Source: Moritella dasanensis ArB 0140 (GTDB lineage Bacteria; Pseudomonadota; Gammaproteobacteria; Enterobacterales; Moritellaceae). Taken from it: a stretch of 64,000 nucleotides of DNA. A program made the translations under genes and the position numbers. Below are positions 30,722 to 41,005 of the stretch, piece after piece (within the stretch, counting starts at the first letter, position 1; each line of letters starts with the position of its first letter). Below the pieces are notes generated by a model that did not search any database, was not told the DNA's origin, and saw nothing but the letters and a program-made list of their open reading frames with translations. The stretch spans positions 62,001 to 126,000 of the forward strand of contig NZ_AKXQ01000013.1 in the NCBI RefSeq assembly GCF_000276805.1. The letters are read 5' to 3'.

Positions 30722-31576
30722 ATGGAATTATCTAACGAGTCGAATGCACTAGACGTATACATGTATCAAGTAAACCGAAGCAGTAAGTTATTAACTAAAG
30801 AGGAGGAGTATGAAACGGCGGTGGCGTCGAACGAAGGCGATGAAAAAGCCAGACAGCGCATGATCCAATCTAATTTACGCTTAGTGATTAATATCGCTAA
30901 ACGCTATCAACATACCTCCCTACCGCTCGTTGATATTATCCAAGAAGGGAATACCGGCTTGATTCATGCTGTTGAGAAATTTGATGCCACCAAAGGTTTT
31001 CGTTTCTCTACTTATGCTGTTTGGTGGATTAAGAATAATATAGAACGCTTTATTATGAACCAGTCGCGGACGATCCGTGTGCCAATCCATATTGGTAAAG
31101 TATATAAGCGCATTTTAAAAACGGCACGTGAACAAGAATTCGACTTGCAGTGTACTCATGATGTGATGGCATTGGCAGAATTTTTGGAAATGCAGTACGA
31201 ACAAGTTAACGAAGTGTTATCCTATTATTTCAATGAGGCAAGTTTAGATAAAACAATTGTTACTGATCGTGATTCAAGTACGGCTTTGGTTGATATGTTA
31301 GAAGATAACTCTATTTGTAAACCAAACGACGAACTCGAAGATGCAGATACATTATGTTATTTGAATGAAGTATTAGGACATTTATCTGAACGTGATAGAA
31401 AAATCATTGAACTGAGATTCGGATTAGGTGAAGAAGATCCACTGACTCTGCATGTTATCGGCGAACGTCTATCGATGTCGAGAGAACGGATCCGCCAAAT
31501 TATTAATTTAAGTCTACAGAAAATTCAGCCCGAGTTACTGCAAAATACAGTACAAAAACAAGATTATCTCAATTAA
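30722..31576 (+). CDS. RpoS-like group 2 sigma-70 factor
   Basis: The 284-residue sigma factor lacks region 1.1 and has region 2 (RMIQSNLRLVINIAKRYQ, VDIIQEGNTGLIHAVEKFD, KGFRFSTYAVWWIKNNIER), region 2.4/3.0 with NQSRTIRVPIHI, region 3, and region 4 ending in SMSRERIRQIINLSLQKI. The NQSRTIRVPIHI motif is the RpoS type, not RpoH or FliA. It is shorter and more diverged than canonical RpoS (about 330 residues), and nlpD and mutS, the usual rpoS neighbours, are absent, so it is probably a paralogue comparable to Vibrio RpoQ. AGGGAGA precedes the ATG. Confidence 0.85.
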   Translation: MELSNESNALDVYMYQVNRSSKLLTKEEEYETAVASNEGDEKARQRMIQSNLRLVINIAKRYQHTSLPLVDIIQEGNTGLIHAVEKFDATKGFRFSTYAVWWIKNNIERFIMNQSRTIRVPIHIGKVYKRILKTAREQEFDLQCTHDVMALAEFLEMQYEQVNEVLSYYFNEASLDKTIVTDRDSSTALVDMLEDNSICKPNDELEDADTLCYLNEVLGHLSERDRKIIELRFGLGEEDPLTLHVIGERLSMSRERIRQIINLSLQKIQPELLQNTVQKQDYLN

Positions 31577-31617
31577 ATAATCGTCCTCAGTGCTCGCTAA
31601 TTTTCTGTATATGTAAA

Positions 31618-31696
31618 AAGGAATATATTTTCAGCTATTATCGTAATCTTTAGTTTTTTTCTTTAGATTATGATAGCTTAGCCGAGTATATTCCTT
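31618..31696 (+). repeat. Large imperfect stem-loop between sigma factor gene and maeA
   Basis: Outer arms AAGGAATATA (31618-31627) and TATATTCCTT (31687-31696) pair perfectly; inside, the stretch 31633-31649 pairs with 31665-31678 with a small bulge, around a loop with seven T. It could end the sigma factor transcript or be part of the maeA leader. Confidence 0.6.
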
Positions 31697-31765
31697 CGTC
31701 ATTTTAGCCCGTCCAGTAGTTACGCCTGGTAGCATACTGCACTCTTTCATATATATGAGATATCA

Positions 31766-33454
31766 ATGAGCACCACAAATCGTCCTCTGTATTTACCCTA
31801 CGCTGGCTCTGCATTATTAGAAACACCTTTATTAAATAAAGGCAGTGGTTTTAGTGCTATTGAGCGTCACAGTTTTAACCTTACGGGATTAATCCCACCA
31901 ATGGTTGAATCTATCCAAGAACAATCTGAACGTGCATACAAGCAATTTTCTGGCTTTGAAAGTGCGATGGATAAACACGTTTATTTACGTAACATCCAAG
32001 ATACCAATGAAACATTGTTTTACCGTTTAGTTGATAATCATCTTGAAGAGATGATGCCAATTATTTATACCCCGACGGTTGGTGCTGCTTGTCAGCAATT
32101 CTCAGATATTTACCGTCGTGCTCGCGGTTTATTTATCTCTTACCCAGAACGTGAAAACATCGACGACATTTTACATAATGTAAATAAGCAAAATGTAAAA
32201 GTGATCGTAGTAACCGATGGTGAGCGTATTCTAGGTTTAGGTGACCAAGGTATTGGTGGCATGGGTATCCCAATTGGTAAATTGTCACTTTATACTTCGT
32301 GTGGTGGTATTAGCCCTGCGAACTGTTTACCTATCGTATTAGATGTGGGTACCAACAACGAGAAACTGCTACAAGACCCTATGTATATGGGTTGGCGTAA
32401 GCCGCGTATTGACCAAGATAAATATAATGAATTTTTAGATTTGTTTATCGACGCCGTAAAACGTCGCTGGCCAAATGTATTGTTGCAGTTTGAAGATTTC
32501 GCTCAACAAAATGCCATGCCATTATTACAACGCTATAAAGATCAAATTTGTTGTTTTAATGATGATATTCAAGGTACAGCCGCTGTTACATTAGGTAGCT
32601 TAATGGCTGCTTGTCGCGCTGCAAAAACTAAATTAAGTGAACAAAAAGTTACTTTCTTAGGTGCTGGTTCTGCAGGTTGTGGTATCGCCGAGCAAATTGT
32701 TGCACAGATGAAATCTGAAGGTTTATCTGATAGCCAAGCACGTGGGCGTGTATTCATGGTTGACCGTTTTGGTGTGTTAACAGACAAAATGCCAAACTTA
32801 TTAGATTTCCAACAGAAACTAGTACAGCACCAAGGCTTACGTGACGAATGGAACATCGACAGCGATGTGATTTCATTATTGGATGTGATGGTACATGCAA
32901 AACCGTCAATCCTAATTGGTGTATCAGGACAGCCAGGTTTATTCACAGAGCAAGTGATTAAAGCGATGGCAGCGAATACTGAACGCCCAATCGTATTCCC
33001 GCTAAGTAACCCTACTTCACGTGTTGAAGCAACACCACAAGATATTATTCGTTGGACTGAAGGTCGTGCACTTGTTGCTACTGGTAGCCCATTCCCACCA
33101 GTGAGCTATGGTGATGATTTGATCACTATTGCACAGTGTAATAATAGCTATATATTCCCTGGTATTGGTTTAGGTGTACTTGCCGCTGAAGCAACGCGTA
33201 TTACTAATGCCATGTTGATGGCTGCAAGTCGTGCATTAGCTGATTGCTCGCCGTTAGGTCGTGATGGACATGGTCCATTATTACCGCCATTAACGGATAT
33301 TCACTCTGTGAGTAAAGAGATTGCTTTTTGGGTAGCAAAAACAGCACAACTACAAGGCGTAGCACTACAAACATCTGATAATGTGATCCGCCAAAATATT
33401 GAAAAGAATTTCTGGACACCAGAATATCGTGAATATAAGCGTGTAGCTAACTAG
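31766..33454 (+). CDS. maeA: NAD-dependent malic enzyme MaeA (SfcA)
   Basis: MaeA oxidatively decarboxylates malate to pyruvate, linking the TCA cycle to gluconeogenic and fermentative routes. The 562-residue protein has [13 protein letters not shown], the malate/metal site [37 protein letters not shown] and the nucleotide-binding [15 protein letters not shown]. Length matches E. coli MaeA (565). Single gene with its own terminator. The ribosome binding site is weak. Confidence 0.97.
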   Translation: MSTTNRPLYLPYAGSALLETPLLNKGSGFSAIERHSFNLTGLIPPMVESIQEQSERAYKQFSGFESAMDKHVYLRNIQDTNETLFYRLVDNHLEEMMPIIYTPTVGAACQQFSDIYRRARGLFISYPERENIDDILHNVNKQNVKVIVVTDGERILGLGDQGIGGMGIPIGKLSLYTSCGGISPANCLPIVLDVGTNNEKLLQDPMYMGWRKPRIDQDKYNEFLDLFIDAVKRRWPNVLLQFEDFAQQNAMPLLQRYKDQICCFNDDIQGTAAVTLGSLMAACRAAKTKLSEQKVTFLGAGSAGCGIAEQIVAQMKSEGLSDSQARGRVFMVDRFGVLTDKMPNLLDFQQKLVQHQGLRDEWNIDSDVISLLDVMVHAKPSILIGVSGQPGLFTEQVIKAMAANTERPIVFPLSNPTSRVEATPQDIIRWTEGRALVATGSPFPPVSYGDDLITIAQCNNSYIFPGIGLGVLAAEATRITNAMLMAASRALADCSPLGRDGHGPLLPPLTDIHSVSKEIAFWVAKTAQLQGVALQTSDNVIRQNIEKNFWTPEYREYKRVAN

Positions 33455-33503
33455 TTAATACCCCTAAGTAAATAATGCTTTAAGGTGTTTTATCCTAGCG
33501 TTC

Positions 33504-33536
33504 AAAAAAACCAGCTACTTTAGCTGGTTTTTTTTA
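33504..33536 (+). terminator. Terminator of maeA
   Basis: AAACCAGCTA pairs with TAGCTGGTTT around a three-base loop, with A run before and T run after. Confidence 0.93.
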
Positions 33537-33695
33537 TCACCTTTACTGGCTATATGTTGCAATAAGTAGTGCTGAGTAACAATTTTGCAAAAAACACTTG
33601 CCTATTTTACATATAATTCTAGCTTGAACAGCTATGTTTAGTAGAATGCGTGGCGTTTCCCTATCAAATTGAAATTAACCTTAGGAGTTGGCCGG

Positions 33696-34886
33696 ATGAC
33701 CACATCATTTTATTCGCAAATTCAATCTCAGCTAGCACAAACTAAAGCTGATGGCCTTTATAAACACGAGCGAGTGATTACTTCTGCCCAAAATGCCAAC
33801 ATTCAAGTGGCCGGTAATGAAGTTGTTAACTTCTGTGCGAATAACTACTTAGGTTTAGCTAACCACGCTGATCTTATTGCAGCGGCACAATCAGGTTTAG
33901 ATAGCCACGGTTTTGGTATGGCGTCAGTACGCTTTATCTGTGGTACACAGGACAAACATAAAGAATTAGAAAGCAAAATTAGTACTTTCCTCGGTATGGA
34001 AGATACTATTTTGTATACCTCTTGTTTTGATGCAAACACAGGTTTGTTTGAAACAATACTTGGTGCAGAAGACGCGATTATTTCTGACGAACTAAACCAC
34101 GCATCGATTATTGATGGTGTGCGTCTGTGTAAAGCAAAACGCTTCCGTTACAAAAATAACGACATGGCATCATTAGAAGAACAGCTTATAGCTGCAGATG
34201 CTGCTGGTGTACGTCACAAGTTAATCGCTACTGACGGCGTATTCTCAATGGATGGCGTAATCGCTAACCTTGAAGGCGTTTGTGACCTTGCAGACAAATA
34301 CAATGCAATGGTGATGGTTGATGATTCTCACGCTGTGGGTTTTGTTGGTGAAGGCGGTCGTGGTACACCTGAACATTGTGGCGTAATGGATCGTGTTGAT
34401 ATCATCACAGGTACATTAGGTAAAGCATTAGGCGGCGCATCAGGCGGTTACACATCGGCTAAAAAAGAAGTTATTGATTGGTTACGTCAGCGTTCACGTC
34501 CATACTTATTCTCAAACTCTGTTGCCCCAGCGATTGTTGCAGCATCAATTCGTGTTATCGAAATGATGGAAAACGGCCATGAGTTACGTGCCAAAGTTAA
34601 AGCAAATGCAGAGCATTTCCGCAGTGAAATGTGCGCGGCTGGCTTTACACTTGCTGGTGCAGACCACGCGATCGTACCAGTTATGATCGGCGATGCAGCA
34701 CTTGCAGCTGAAATGTCTGAGCGTTTATTAGCAGAAGGCATCTACGTAATCGGTTTCTCTTTCCCAGTGGTACCACATGGTAAAGCCCGTATTCGTACAC
34801 AAATGTCAGCAGCACACAGCATAGAACAAATTGATATTGCCATTGCCGCATTTACCCGTATCGGTAAAGACTTAGGCATTATCTAA
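33696..34886 (+). CDS. kbl: 2-amino-3-ketobutyrate CoA ligase (glycine C-acetyltransferase)
   Basis: Kbl cleaves 2-amino-3-ketobutyrate with CoA to glycine and acetyl-CoA, the second step of threonine degradation. The 396-residue PLP enzyme carries [28 protein letters not shown] and the PLP lysine in [16 protein letters not shown] place the start at the ATG 33696 (AGGAG nine bases upstream), which matches E. coli; the frame opens at 33669. tdh follows, as in the E. coli kbl-tdh operon. Confidence 0.97.
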   Translation: MTTSFYSQIQSQLAQTKADGLYKHERVITSAQNANIQVAGNEVVNFCANNYLGLANHADLIAAAQSGLDSHGFGMASVRFICGTQDKHKELESKISTFLGMEDTILYTSCFDANTGLFETILGAEDAIISDELNHASIIDGVRLCKAKRFRYKNNDMASLEEQLIAADAAGVRHKLIATDGVFSMDGVIANLEGVCDLADKYNAMVMVDDSHAVGFVGEGGRGTPEHCGVMDRVDIITGTLGKALGGASGGYTSAKKEVIDWLRQRSRPYLFSNSVAPAIVAASIRVIEMMENGHELRAKVKANAEHFRSEMCAAGFTLAGADHAIVPVMIGDAALAAEMSERLLAEGIYVIGFSFPVVPHGKARIRTQMSAAHSIEQIDIAIAAFTRIGKDLGII

Positions 34887-34980
34887 AGCAACAATTATTT
34901 AAGTGTCGAGGTAGTTCTTACCGATTACTTAGAATCTAAGTGGCGACGCTTAATATTATCGATAAAAGTGGATTAAATAA

Positions 34981-36006
34981 ATGAAAGCACTAGCAAAATT
35001 AAAACCTGAACAAGGTATTTGGATGACAGATGTGGAAAAGCCAACGCTTGGCCACAATGATCTGTTAATTAAGATCCGTAAAACGGCAATTTGTGGTACC
35101 GATATCCATATTTACAACTGGGATGAATGGTCACAAAAAACAATTCCAGTCCCTATGGTTGTTGGCCATGAGTACGTGGGCGAAGTTGTTGGTATCGGCC
35201 AAGAAGTACGTGGTTTCACCTTAGGCGATCGTGTTTCTGGTGAAGGTCACATCACTTGTGGTCATTGTCGTAACTGCCGTGCGGGTCGCACACATTTATG
35301 CCGCAACACCACGGGTGTTGGTGTTAACCGTGAAGGTGCATTTGCAGAATACTTAGTTATCCCTGCATTCAATGCATTCAAACTACCAGATGATGTTTCT
35401 GATGATATGGCTGCTATCTTTGACCCGTTTGGTAACGCTGTTCATACAGCATTATCATTCGATGTTGTCGGTGAAGATGTATTAATCACCGGTGCTGGTC
35501 CAATCGGTATCATGGCTGCTGCAGTATGTAAGCACGTTGGTGCACGTAATGTTGTGATCACGGATGTGAATGAGTACCGTCTAGACCTAGCCCGTAAAAT
35601 GGGTGTTACTCGCGCTGTAAATGTATCGACTGAATCACTTAAAGATGTGATGGATGATCTTAAAATGACAGAAGGCTTTGATGTTGGTCTTGAAATGTCA
35701 GGCGTACCATCTGCATTTAGCGACATGCTAGACAAGATGAACCATGGCGGCAAAGTTGCTATGTTGGGTATTCCACCAAGCACGATGAGCATTGATTGGG
35801 GTAATGTTATCTTTAAAGGTTTAGTGATTAAAGGTATCTACGGTCGTGAAATGTTTGAAACGTGGTACAAAATGGCTGCATTAATTCAGTCAGGTTTAGA
35901 CCTAACGCCAATTATCACGCATCACTACCCAATTGATCAATTCCAAGAAGGTTTTGATATTATGCGTTCAGGTATGTCAGGTAAAGTTATCCTAGACTGG
36001 ACATAA
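34981..36006 (+). CDS. tdh: L-threonine 3-dehydrogenase
   Basis: Tdh oxidises threonine to 2-amino-3-ketobutyrate with NAD. The 341-residue zinc-dependent MDR enzyme has the catalytic zinc ligands in [14 protein letters not shown] and GHEYVGEV, the structural zinc loop [15 protein letters not shown], and the cofactor motif [14 protein letters not shown]. It follows kbl by 94 bases and is closed by a strong terminator. Confidence 0.98.
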   Translation: MKALAKLKPEQGIWMTDVEKPTLGHNDLLIKIRKTAICGTDIHIYNWDEWSQKTIPVPMVVGHEYVGEVVGIGQEVRGFTLGDRVSGEGHITCGHCRNCRAGRTHLCRNTTGVGVNREGAFAEYLVIPAFNAFKLPDDVSDDMAAIFDPFGNAVHTALSFDVVGEDVLITGAGPIGIMAAAVCKHVGARNVVITDVNEYRLDLARKMGVTRAVNVSTESLKDVMDDLKMTEGFDVGLEMSGVPSAFSDMLDKMNHGGKVAMLGIPPSTMSIDWGNVIFKGLVIKGIYGREMFETWYKMAALIQSGLDLTPIITHHYPIDQFQEGFDIMRSGMSGKVILDWT

Positions 36007-36035
36007 TATAACGTTAATCACCTAAATTAACGCTG

Positions 36036-36073
36036 AAAGGGTAAGTCTGAGATAATCAGGCTTACCCTTTTTT
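36036..36073 (+). terminator. Terminator of kbl-tdh
   Basis: AAAGGGTAAGTCTGA pairs with TCAGGCTTACCCTTT (one G-U) around a five-base loop, then T residues. Confidence 0.93.
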
Positions 36074-36197
36074 ATGTCGCGATCTTTATATTAGTTTATT
36101 TTTATACTACTTTATTGTCATGTTGTGAAAGTGTTATGTTATGAAAGTGTTATAGTGCGACGAGGTGTTTCTTTTTAATCGAGAATAGTAAAAGAAA

Positions 36198-36884
36198 ATG
36201 ATGATCGTTAATGACAACTATATCGTCGACTTTGATAGTGCATTTATCTTGAGTCAACGAACTGGCTTACGAACTAGCTTAGGTAGTAATGAAGTCTCGT
36301 TACTACGTTATATGATCCAGCATACAAATCAGCTGTTATCACGCCAAACTTTAATGGATGAAGTGTGGTTAAACAAAGGTATTGTTGTTGAAGACAGTAG
36401 CTTATTGCACTCGATCTCAAATTGCCGGAAAGCACTCGAAGATAAAGACACCAAAATAATTCAAACTCAACGTGGTAAAGGTTATCTATTTTTAGGCGTG
36501 GTTAAACCTTACAGCTCGCAGCCTTCAGAAGACGATAAGCAAAACCCCCCTGATAATATCATCACAGGCGTAACGCCTATCTGTGATGCCACGTCAAAGA
36601 AAGTATCACTAACGCTACATCCATGGTGGCGTTATCTTGCGGTATATTTGATTATTACCGCTTCCTCTTTCATGCTTTGGCGTTATGCTTCATCACCTTG
36701 GACTTCGGCTGATCATTACTATATTGAACAGTTCACTGAATGTGTTTTTACAGACCCATCAACGGCCACTGAAACGTTATTTAATGATGTCACTATTTAC
36801 CATGCTAACGGATTATCACTCATGATCGACGTCGCTGACACTTCTATTAGTTATCAAGCTGAAGCTGAGGTGGATTGTGAATAA
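36198..36884 (+). CDS. ToxR-like transmembrane winged-helix regulator
   Basis: The 228-residue protein has an N-terminal OmpR/ToxR-type winged helix (about 8-100; LGSNEVSLLRYMIQHTNQLL, TQRGKGYLFLG), a linker, one TM (about 144-163) and a short periplasmic domain with exactly two cysteines, C182 and C227, as in Vibrio ToxR. There is no receiver domain, so it would act directly from the membrane. The next gene overlaps it by eight bases and has the form of ToxS. ToxR family proteins control porins and other envelope genes in response to membrane cues such as bile, pH and pressure. It is shorter than typical ToxR. Confidence 0.8.
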   Translation: MMIVNDNYIVDFDSAFILSQRTGLRTSLGSNEVSLLRYMIQHTNQLLSRQTLMDEVWLNKGIVVEDSSLLHSISNCRKALEDKDTKIIQTQRGKGYLFLGVVKPYSSQPSEDDKQNPPDNIITGVTPICDATSKKVSLTLHPWWRYLAVYLIITASSFMLWRYASSPWTSADHYYIEQFTECVFTDPSTATETLFNDVTIYHANGLSLMIDVADTSISYQAEAEVDCE

Positions 36885-37338
36885 ACTTGCATTATTAGCC
36901 GCGACGCTCGGTGGGTTATTGACTGGTTATTTGATAAATCAAAGTGTGAGTACTGTCGTTACCGAACGTTTGCATTCTGACACCCGTATGCACGTGATCA
37001 CCAGAGCTGAAAAATATCTGACGCTTGATATCAATGCTGGGTTAGAGCTTAAAGAAACGGGTGAGTTTGAGTACTATATCGTGATCCCACGAGATATTGG
37101 TTTTTCAGCTGTAGGTAATTATTCGCTTGAAGATGGCGAGTTATCATTAAACATCACCGAAAGTGAACCTTTATTAGATGAATCAGATAGTGACGATCCA
37201 TTGGCGTTATATGAGAAACTAGTCAGCCGAGCGGAAATGCATACCACCGAGAATATGCTGGCGTTTAGGCCGCTCCATAATAAGCAGGCATTAGTGTTAT
37301 TTTCAGAACGTGGTGCGTTTTATTTTAAGCCGCGATAA
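36877..37338 (+). CDS. ToxS-like periplasmic membrane-anchored effector
   Basis: The GTG start lies inside the ToxR-like gene (eight-base overlap), indicating translational coupling. The 153-residue protein has one N-terminal TM (about 4-23) and a periplasmic region of mixed strands. ToxS stabilises and activates the periplasmic domain of ToxR. The assignment rests on topology, size and position; sequence similarity to ToxS was not evident by eye. Confidence 0.6.
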   Translation: MNKLALLAATLGGLLTGYLINQSVSTVVTERLHSDTRMHVITRAEKYLTLDINAGLELKETGEFEYYIVIPRDIGFSAVGNYSLEDGELSLNITESEPLLDESDSDDPLALYEKLVSRAEMHTTENMLAFRPLHNKQALVLFSERGAFYFKPR

Positions 37339-37416
37339 CGGTTATTAATAGCATACTCACTCACTATAAATAGACTATCAAGCAAGTGAGTATGTTCTTA
37401 ATGCAGGGATAAATAG

Positions 37417-38619
37417 TTAAAACGAATAGTTGTACTGCAGGCCAAATAACCAAGCGCTGGATTCTACAACAGCATTAATGCTCGATTCTGTGTCCGGTAT
37501 TGTCGTGAGACTTTCTTCTACAGCGGTATCTTCAGCAAGGATATAACTGATGCCTAAATCAATACTTTGTGATTGCGATAGTTTGTATGTCGTACCGACT
37601 GATAACCAGTGACGGTTTGAATCCGGTATTGATACTGATTCCAAGGTGTCGGTTGGCGCATGGTCATACATATAACCCGCGCGTAATTCCCAACTTTCTG
37701 ATGGGTAATAGGTAGTGCCAACAGAAATATGCCCAGCATCACCCCACTCATAATCTTTAATATTACTGTCAAACCCATCAGAGCTTAGTGAATCAAACTC
37801 AGACCACTGTACAAACTGAACGCTGTAGTGAAATGCCAGTTTTGGCATGACACGGTGGTAACCAGATAGCTCTATCATGTCGGGCAATGGAATATTGATA
37901 CTTGGTGCATCCCCTTGTCCCGTCATATCCACATCACCGCTTGCTTCTAAATCAGGGCTGTAACGATAGCTTAAACCAATACGGTTATTATCGTTAAACT
38001 CATACGCTAATCCAAGATTAAAGCCATAAGCGACGCCGTCGGCTTCTACTTCAAGCAGGTTTTCACGAGAAATTTGACCTTCACCGTAAATAACATCCAG
38101 TCCGGCACCCAAACTCAAATTTTCTGTGAGTTGATAAGCCGCTGAAAGACCAATGTTGATACTGGTAAGCGATGTTTCGCCACCAAATTCACTGGCTACA
38201 TAATCATCAGGGAATTCGACACTGGTACCAAAATTAGAATACATCGCCAGACCCAATGTTAAATCGGAGTCAGCAATAGGATGAACATAATAAAAATTGG
38301 GGATGAATGCTGCATTCGCAATATCGTCAACATTAGCATCAACAGTATCACCGAACATCGGAGTATAAGAGGCATCAGTGAGACTTACATCACTGACGAC
38401 ACCAATGGCGCCGACAGATAATGACGGTTGATCAAATAATGCCATCGCGGCACTGTTTTTAGCCATCACAGAAGCATTGTCGGCAATAATACCATCACCT
38501 GCAAATGCACGGCCTAAGCCTGTTGCAGATTGGGCATTGAGTTGGAAGCCCGCAGCGTAAGTTTGACCACTCACGCAGGCTAATAACATTATTGGGTAAG
38601 CGCGACGTAAGTGTTTCAT
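37417..38619 (-). CDS. fadL: Outer-membrane long-chain fatty acid transporter, FadL family
   Basis: The 400-residue precursor has a signal peptide ending near TYAAGF and the OMPP1/FadL beta-barrel pattern: GFQLNAQSATGLGRAFAGDG at the mature N-terminus, an NPA-like plug region, and alternating aromatic strands to a terminal Phe. FadL proteins move long-chain fatty acids across the outer membrane. It overlaps the upstream lipase gene by four bases, so released fatty acids and their uptake are encoded together. There may be other FadL paralogues; the symbol denotes the family. Confidence 0.9.
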   Translation of the reverse strand: MKHLRRAYPIMLLACVSGQTYAAGFQLNAQSATGLGRAFAGDGIIADNASVMAKNSAAMALFDQPSLSVGAIGVVSDVSLTDASYTPMFGDTVDANVDDIANAAFIPNFYYVHPIADSDLTLGLAMYSNFGTSVEFPDDYVASEFGGETSLTSINIGLSAAYQLTENLSLGAGLDVIYGEGQISRENLLEVEADGVAYGFNLGLAYEFNDNNRIGLSYRYSPDLEASGDVDMTGQGDAPSINIPLPDMIELSGYHRVMPKLAFHYSVQFVQWSEFDSLSSDGFDSNIKDYEWGDAGHISVGTTYYPSESWELRAGYMYDHAPTDTLESVSIPDSNRHWLSVGTTYKLSQSQSIDLGISYILAEDTAVEESLTTIPDTESSINAVVESSAWLFGLQYNYSF

Positions 38620-40793
38620 TCTACTTCCTCGATTTCAATGTTGGTATGATCATCAATTTCTACTTCGCGGCCATCACTAAAGACCATGCTGCGAACGGCT
38701 ATTTGCTGTGTTTCTGTTGCTGTTCGTACTTTACCGAGATCGGATGTGCCGGGTGCACCGCTTTCATCCATTGGTCCTTCATAAGGGAAAAGGTAAGTAC
38801 CATGACCACCCGTTGTCGCGCGGATCACTCCTCGAATAGTGTTGTCAGAGCCGCTACCACTGAAGGTATCATCTCTGATATCGTCTAAGGCTAATGCGGT
38901 GATTAATGGATCGGTTCCGGTTAATACATTGATAGGGCTATTATTTGGTACAACATAATCGGGCATGTATTCACCGACTTCACAGGTTTCACCACAAGTG
39001 CCGACCGCTTCAATTAGCAAGGTAGGTTGTAGGTTCGCGACTTGACGACGGGTAAACGTCGCAGGGTCTGCACTGTCAACGCTGGTTTGAACACCTTGCT
39101 TGAAGCTTGGTAAAATCAGGGCGTAGATATCATCTTCAAGTTGAGAGACAACGCCGGTGTTGTGGGGCGATTCTGCCCTAAAGGCACGTAATGCTACAAT
39201 GCACTCTTCGTTAGTGCTGTTGCTATGGCACAGGTCTGGGATCACGGTTTCTGCGATACCACGTTGAATATCCGGTGATTTTTTCACTGATTCCTCTGTT
39301 TCTGGCCCTAACATATCAGAGGTTAAAACTAAGTTAACCAGGCCTTGACCTGGCACGGCGAAGTTAACGGTTTTGTATGATAAATTATTAGTTCTTAGGG
39401 CCGCTGAAGGCTGTGACATTTCACTGACCATCACTGACACAATACCGCCCAGTGAGTGACCAATAAGGTGAACGTCGTCTTCATTTGCCCAAGGCGCGGC
39501 AATTAAAGCGTTACGCAAGCTCAGGTTGTCAGATACAGCTTGATTTAAGTTACCTCGGAGCGTTAATGGAGAACTGATGTTAATGAAATCGCCTTTATTA
39601 ATTTCAGCACCGATTGGATTACCCTCTCTGTCGTGCATAATGCGCTCGCCATGATAAGGCATGTCAATGGCAACAACCATATAACCCATATCTGTATAGT
39701 CTTGGGCCATTAATGATGCAGTGCCTCTATTGGCTGTTACACCGTGAATAAATTGCACCACAGGTAATGGGAGTCTGCCTTTCTCTGCCCATTTTTTTGG
39801 TGTATAAACATCGACAGTAATCGCTAATGGCGTTGACGCTGGCAGGGGGTTACCGCGGGTTAAATGACCGTCTGGATCATTATCTGGTCTCATCCAATCG
39901 TAAAGTGCAGGGCATGAACCAATAGGATCAAACTCATCGACTAGGCAGTCCTTTTCATCCTCTTTGGTGAAAGGTAAATAGAAGGGTAAGGTTAATTCTG
40001 CAGTATAAGTATCATATTTTCCTCGCGGCTCATCTACCTTGTTAGGTACTAGCGGCCCAAGAGATGCAGATTGATTATTTGCAATGATAGCATCTGAAAT
40101 AGCATAACTACTCTGGGTGGTAAATTGCGCCGCATAAGCAATGTTCTCAACTTGTATTCCTGTCACGGCCATTGCAGTATTGATTTGCTCTTTAACGTCA
40201 ACTTCTTGATCTGTTAGCTCACCGTCATCGGCGGCTAATAAATTGGTTAATGCGCTATCTGCTTTTAGGTTTATGCCATCTTGGGTTGTTACTTGGTCGT
40301 TAATCGCAAGGTAATAAGTGGTATTTTCTTTCAGTGTCGTCGTACATTCAATTTGAATATTTTCACTGGTTGCCGATATATTGGCAACAACAAGTACGCC
40401 ATCTTCTGCTACTAAGACAACATTATTGGCTAATGTTGCAGGATCAAGCGGGGTCCTTTCTGCGCCATTTAGATTCTCAATTGGAATGAGCAGTGGCTCG
40501 GTGCATAAACCCCAGCCATCTAACGCGGCATAAACGGTATCTGAGCTACGATAGAAACTTTCTAGATCATCGTCGAAAACGTCATTCTCTCCTGGCAATG
40601 AAATAGTCAAATCTTCATCATAGCCATAGCCGTCATTCGGCATAGGCAGTGCACTAATAGAAAATGGTACGTACATATCCATTGGCGCTTGGTCATTTTC
40701 TTCATCTAATTGGCAGGCACTTATTGCCATGCAGCCGATTATAATTCCGGTGTAACGCCTTAAATTTACTAACTTCATTGTCATCATTTCCAT
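38616..40793 (-). CDS. VolA-type outer-membrane lipoprotein lysophospholipase
   Basis: The 725-residue protein carries a lipoprotein signal with Cys at about residue 27 (AISAC), an N-terminal beta-rich region with two similar Ig-like stretches, and an alpha/beta-hydrolase domain with VVQFIHGVTANRGTAS (oxyanion region), AIDMPYHGERI and the nucleophile S447 in HLIGHSLGGIVSV. It matches the Pla-1/cef and VolA family, in which VolA of Vibrio cholerae releases fatty acids from host phosphatidylcholine at the cell surface and is co-transcribed with fadL. The same pair is seen here. Confidence 0.88.
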   Translation of the reverse strand: MEMMTMKLVNLRRYTGIIIGCMAISACQLDEENDQAPMDMYVPFSISALPMPNDGYGYDEDLTISLPGENDVFDDDLESFYRSSDTVYAALDGWGLCTEPLLIPIENLNGAERTPLDPATLANNVVLVAEDGVLVVANISATSENIQIECTTTLKENTTYYLAINDQVTTQDGINLKADSALTNLLAADDGELTDQEVDVKEQINTAMAVTGIQVENIAYAAQFTTQSSYAISDAIIANNQSASLGPLVPNKVDEPRGKYDTYTAELTLPFYLPFTKEDEKDCLVDEFDPIGSCPALYDWMRPDNDPDGHLTRGNPLPASTPLAITVDVYTPKKWAEKGRLPLPVVQFIHGVTANRGTASLMAQDYTDMGYMVVAIDMPYHGERIMHDREGNPIGAEINKGDFINISSPLTLRGNLNQAVSDNLSLRNALIAAPWANEDDVHLIGHSLGGIVSVMVSEMSQPSAALRTNNLSYKTVNFAVPGQGLVNLVLTSDMLGPETEESVKKSPDIQRGIAETVIPDLCHSNSTNEECIVALRAFRAESPHNTGVVSQLEDDIYALILPSFKQGVQTSVDSADPATFTRRQVANLQPTLLIEAVGTCGETCEVGEYMPDYVVPNNSPINVLTGTDPLITALALDDIRDDTFSGSGSDNTIRGVIRATTGGHGTYLFPYEGPMDESGAPGTSDLGKVRTATETQQIAVRSMVFSDGREVEIDDHTNIEIEEVE

Positions 40794-40959
40794 GTTGTCT
40801 TTCGTGTCAGGTCGTCACCTTTACTTAAAAGCCACAAAGACTCTAATGATTAAGTATTATTACGTATAATTAAGGTTGTTAATGTAAGGGGAGGGATTAA
40901 TTAGATGAGCTTAAGTTGTTGTTTAATAGTTATTTAAACTGAGTTTTATGATGAGCTTT

Positions 40960-40985
40960 GATTTATGTTATTATCTACATAAATC
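40960..40985 (+). promoter_or_regulatory. Stem-loop just upstream of tadA
   Basis: GATTTATGT pairs perfectly with ACATAAATC around an eight-base loop, 21 bases before the tadA ATG. No T run follows, so it is not a terminator; it may affect translation start. Confidence 0.4.
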
Positions 40986-41005
40986 ACACCGCACCGTAGA
41001 CCGCC

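Noticed and set aside
40904-40936. 10-codon ORF with a strong AGGGGAGGG site upstream of tadA
   Set aside because: It contains two Cys codons, but no alternative hairpins that would make it a leader are visible. Purine-rich site alone is too little.
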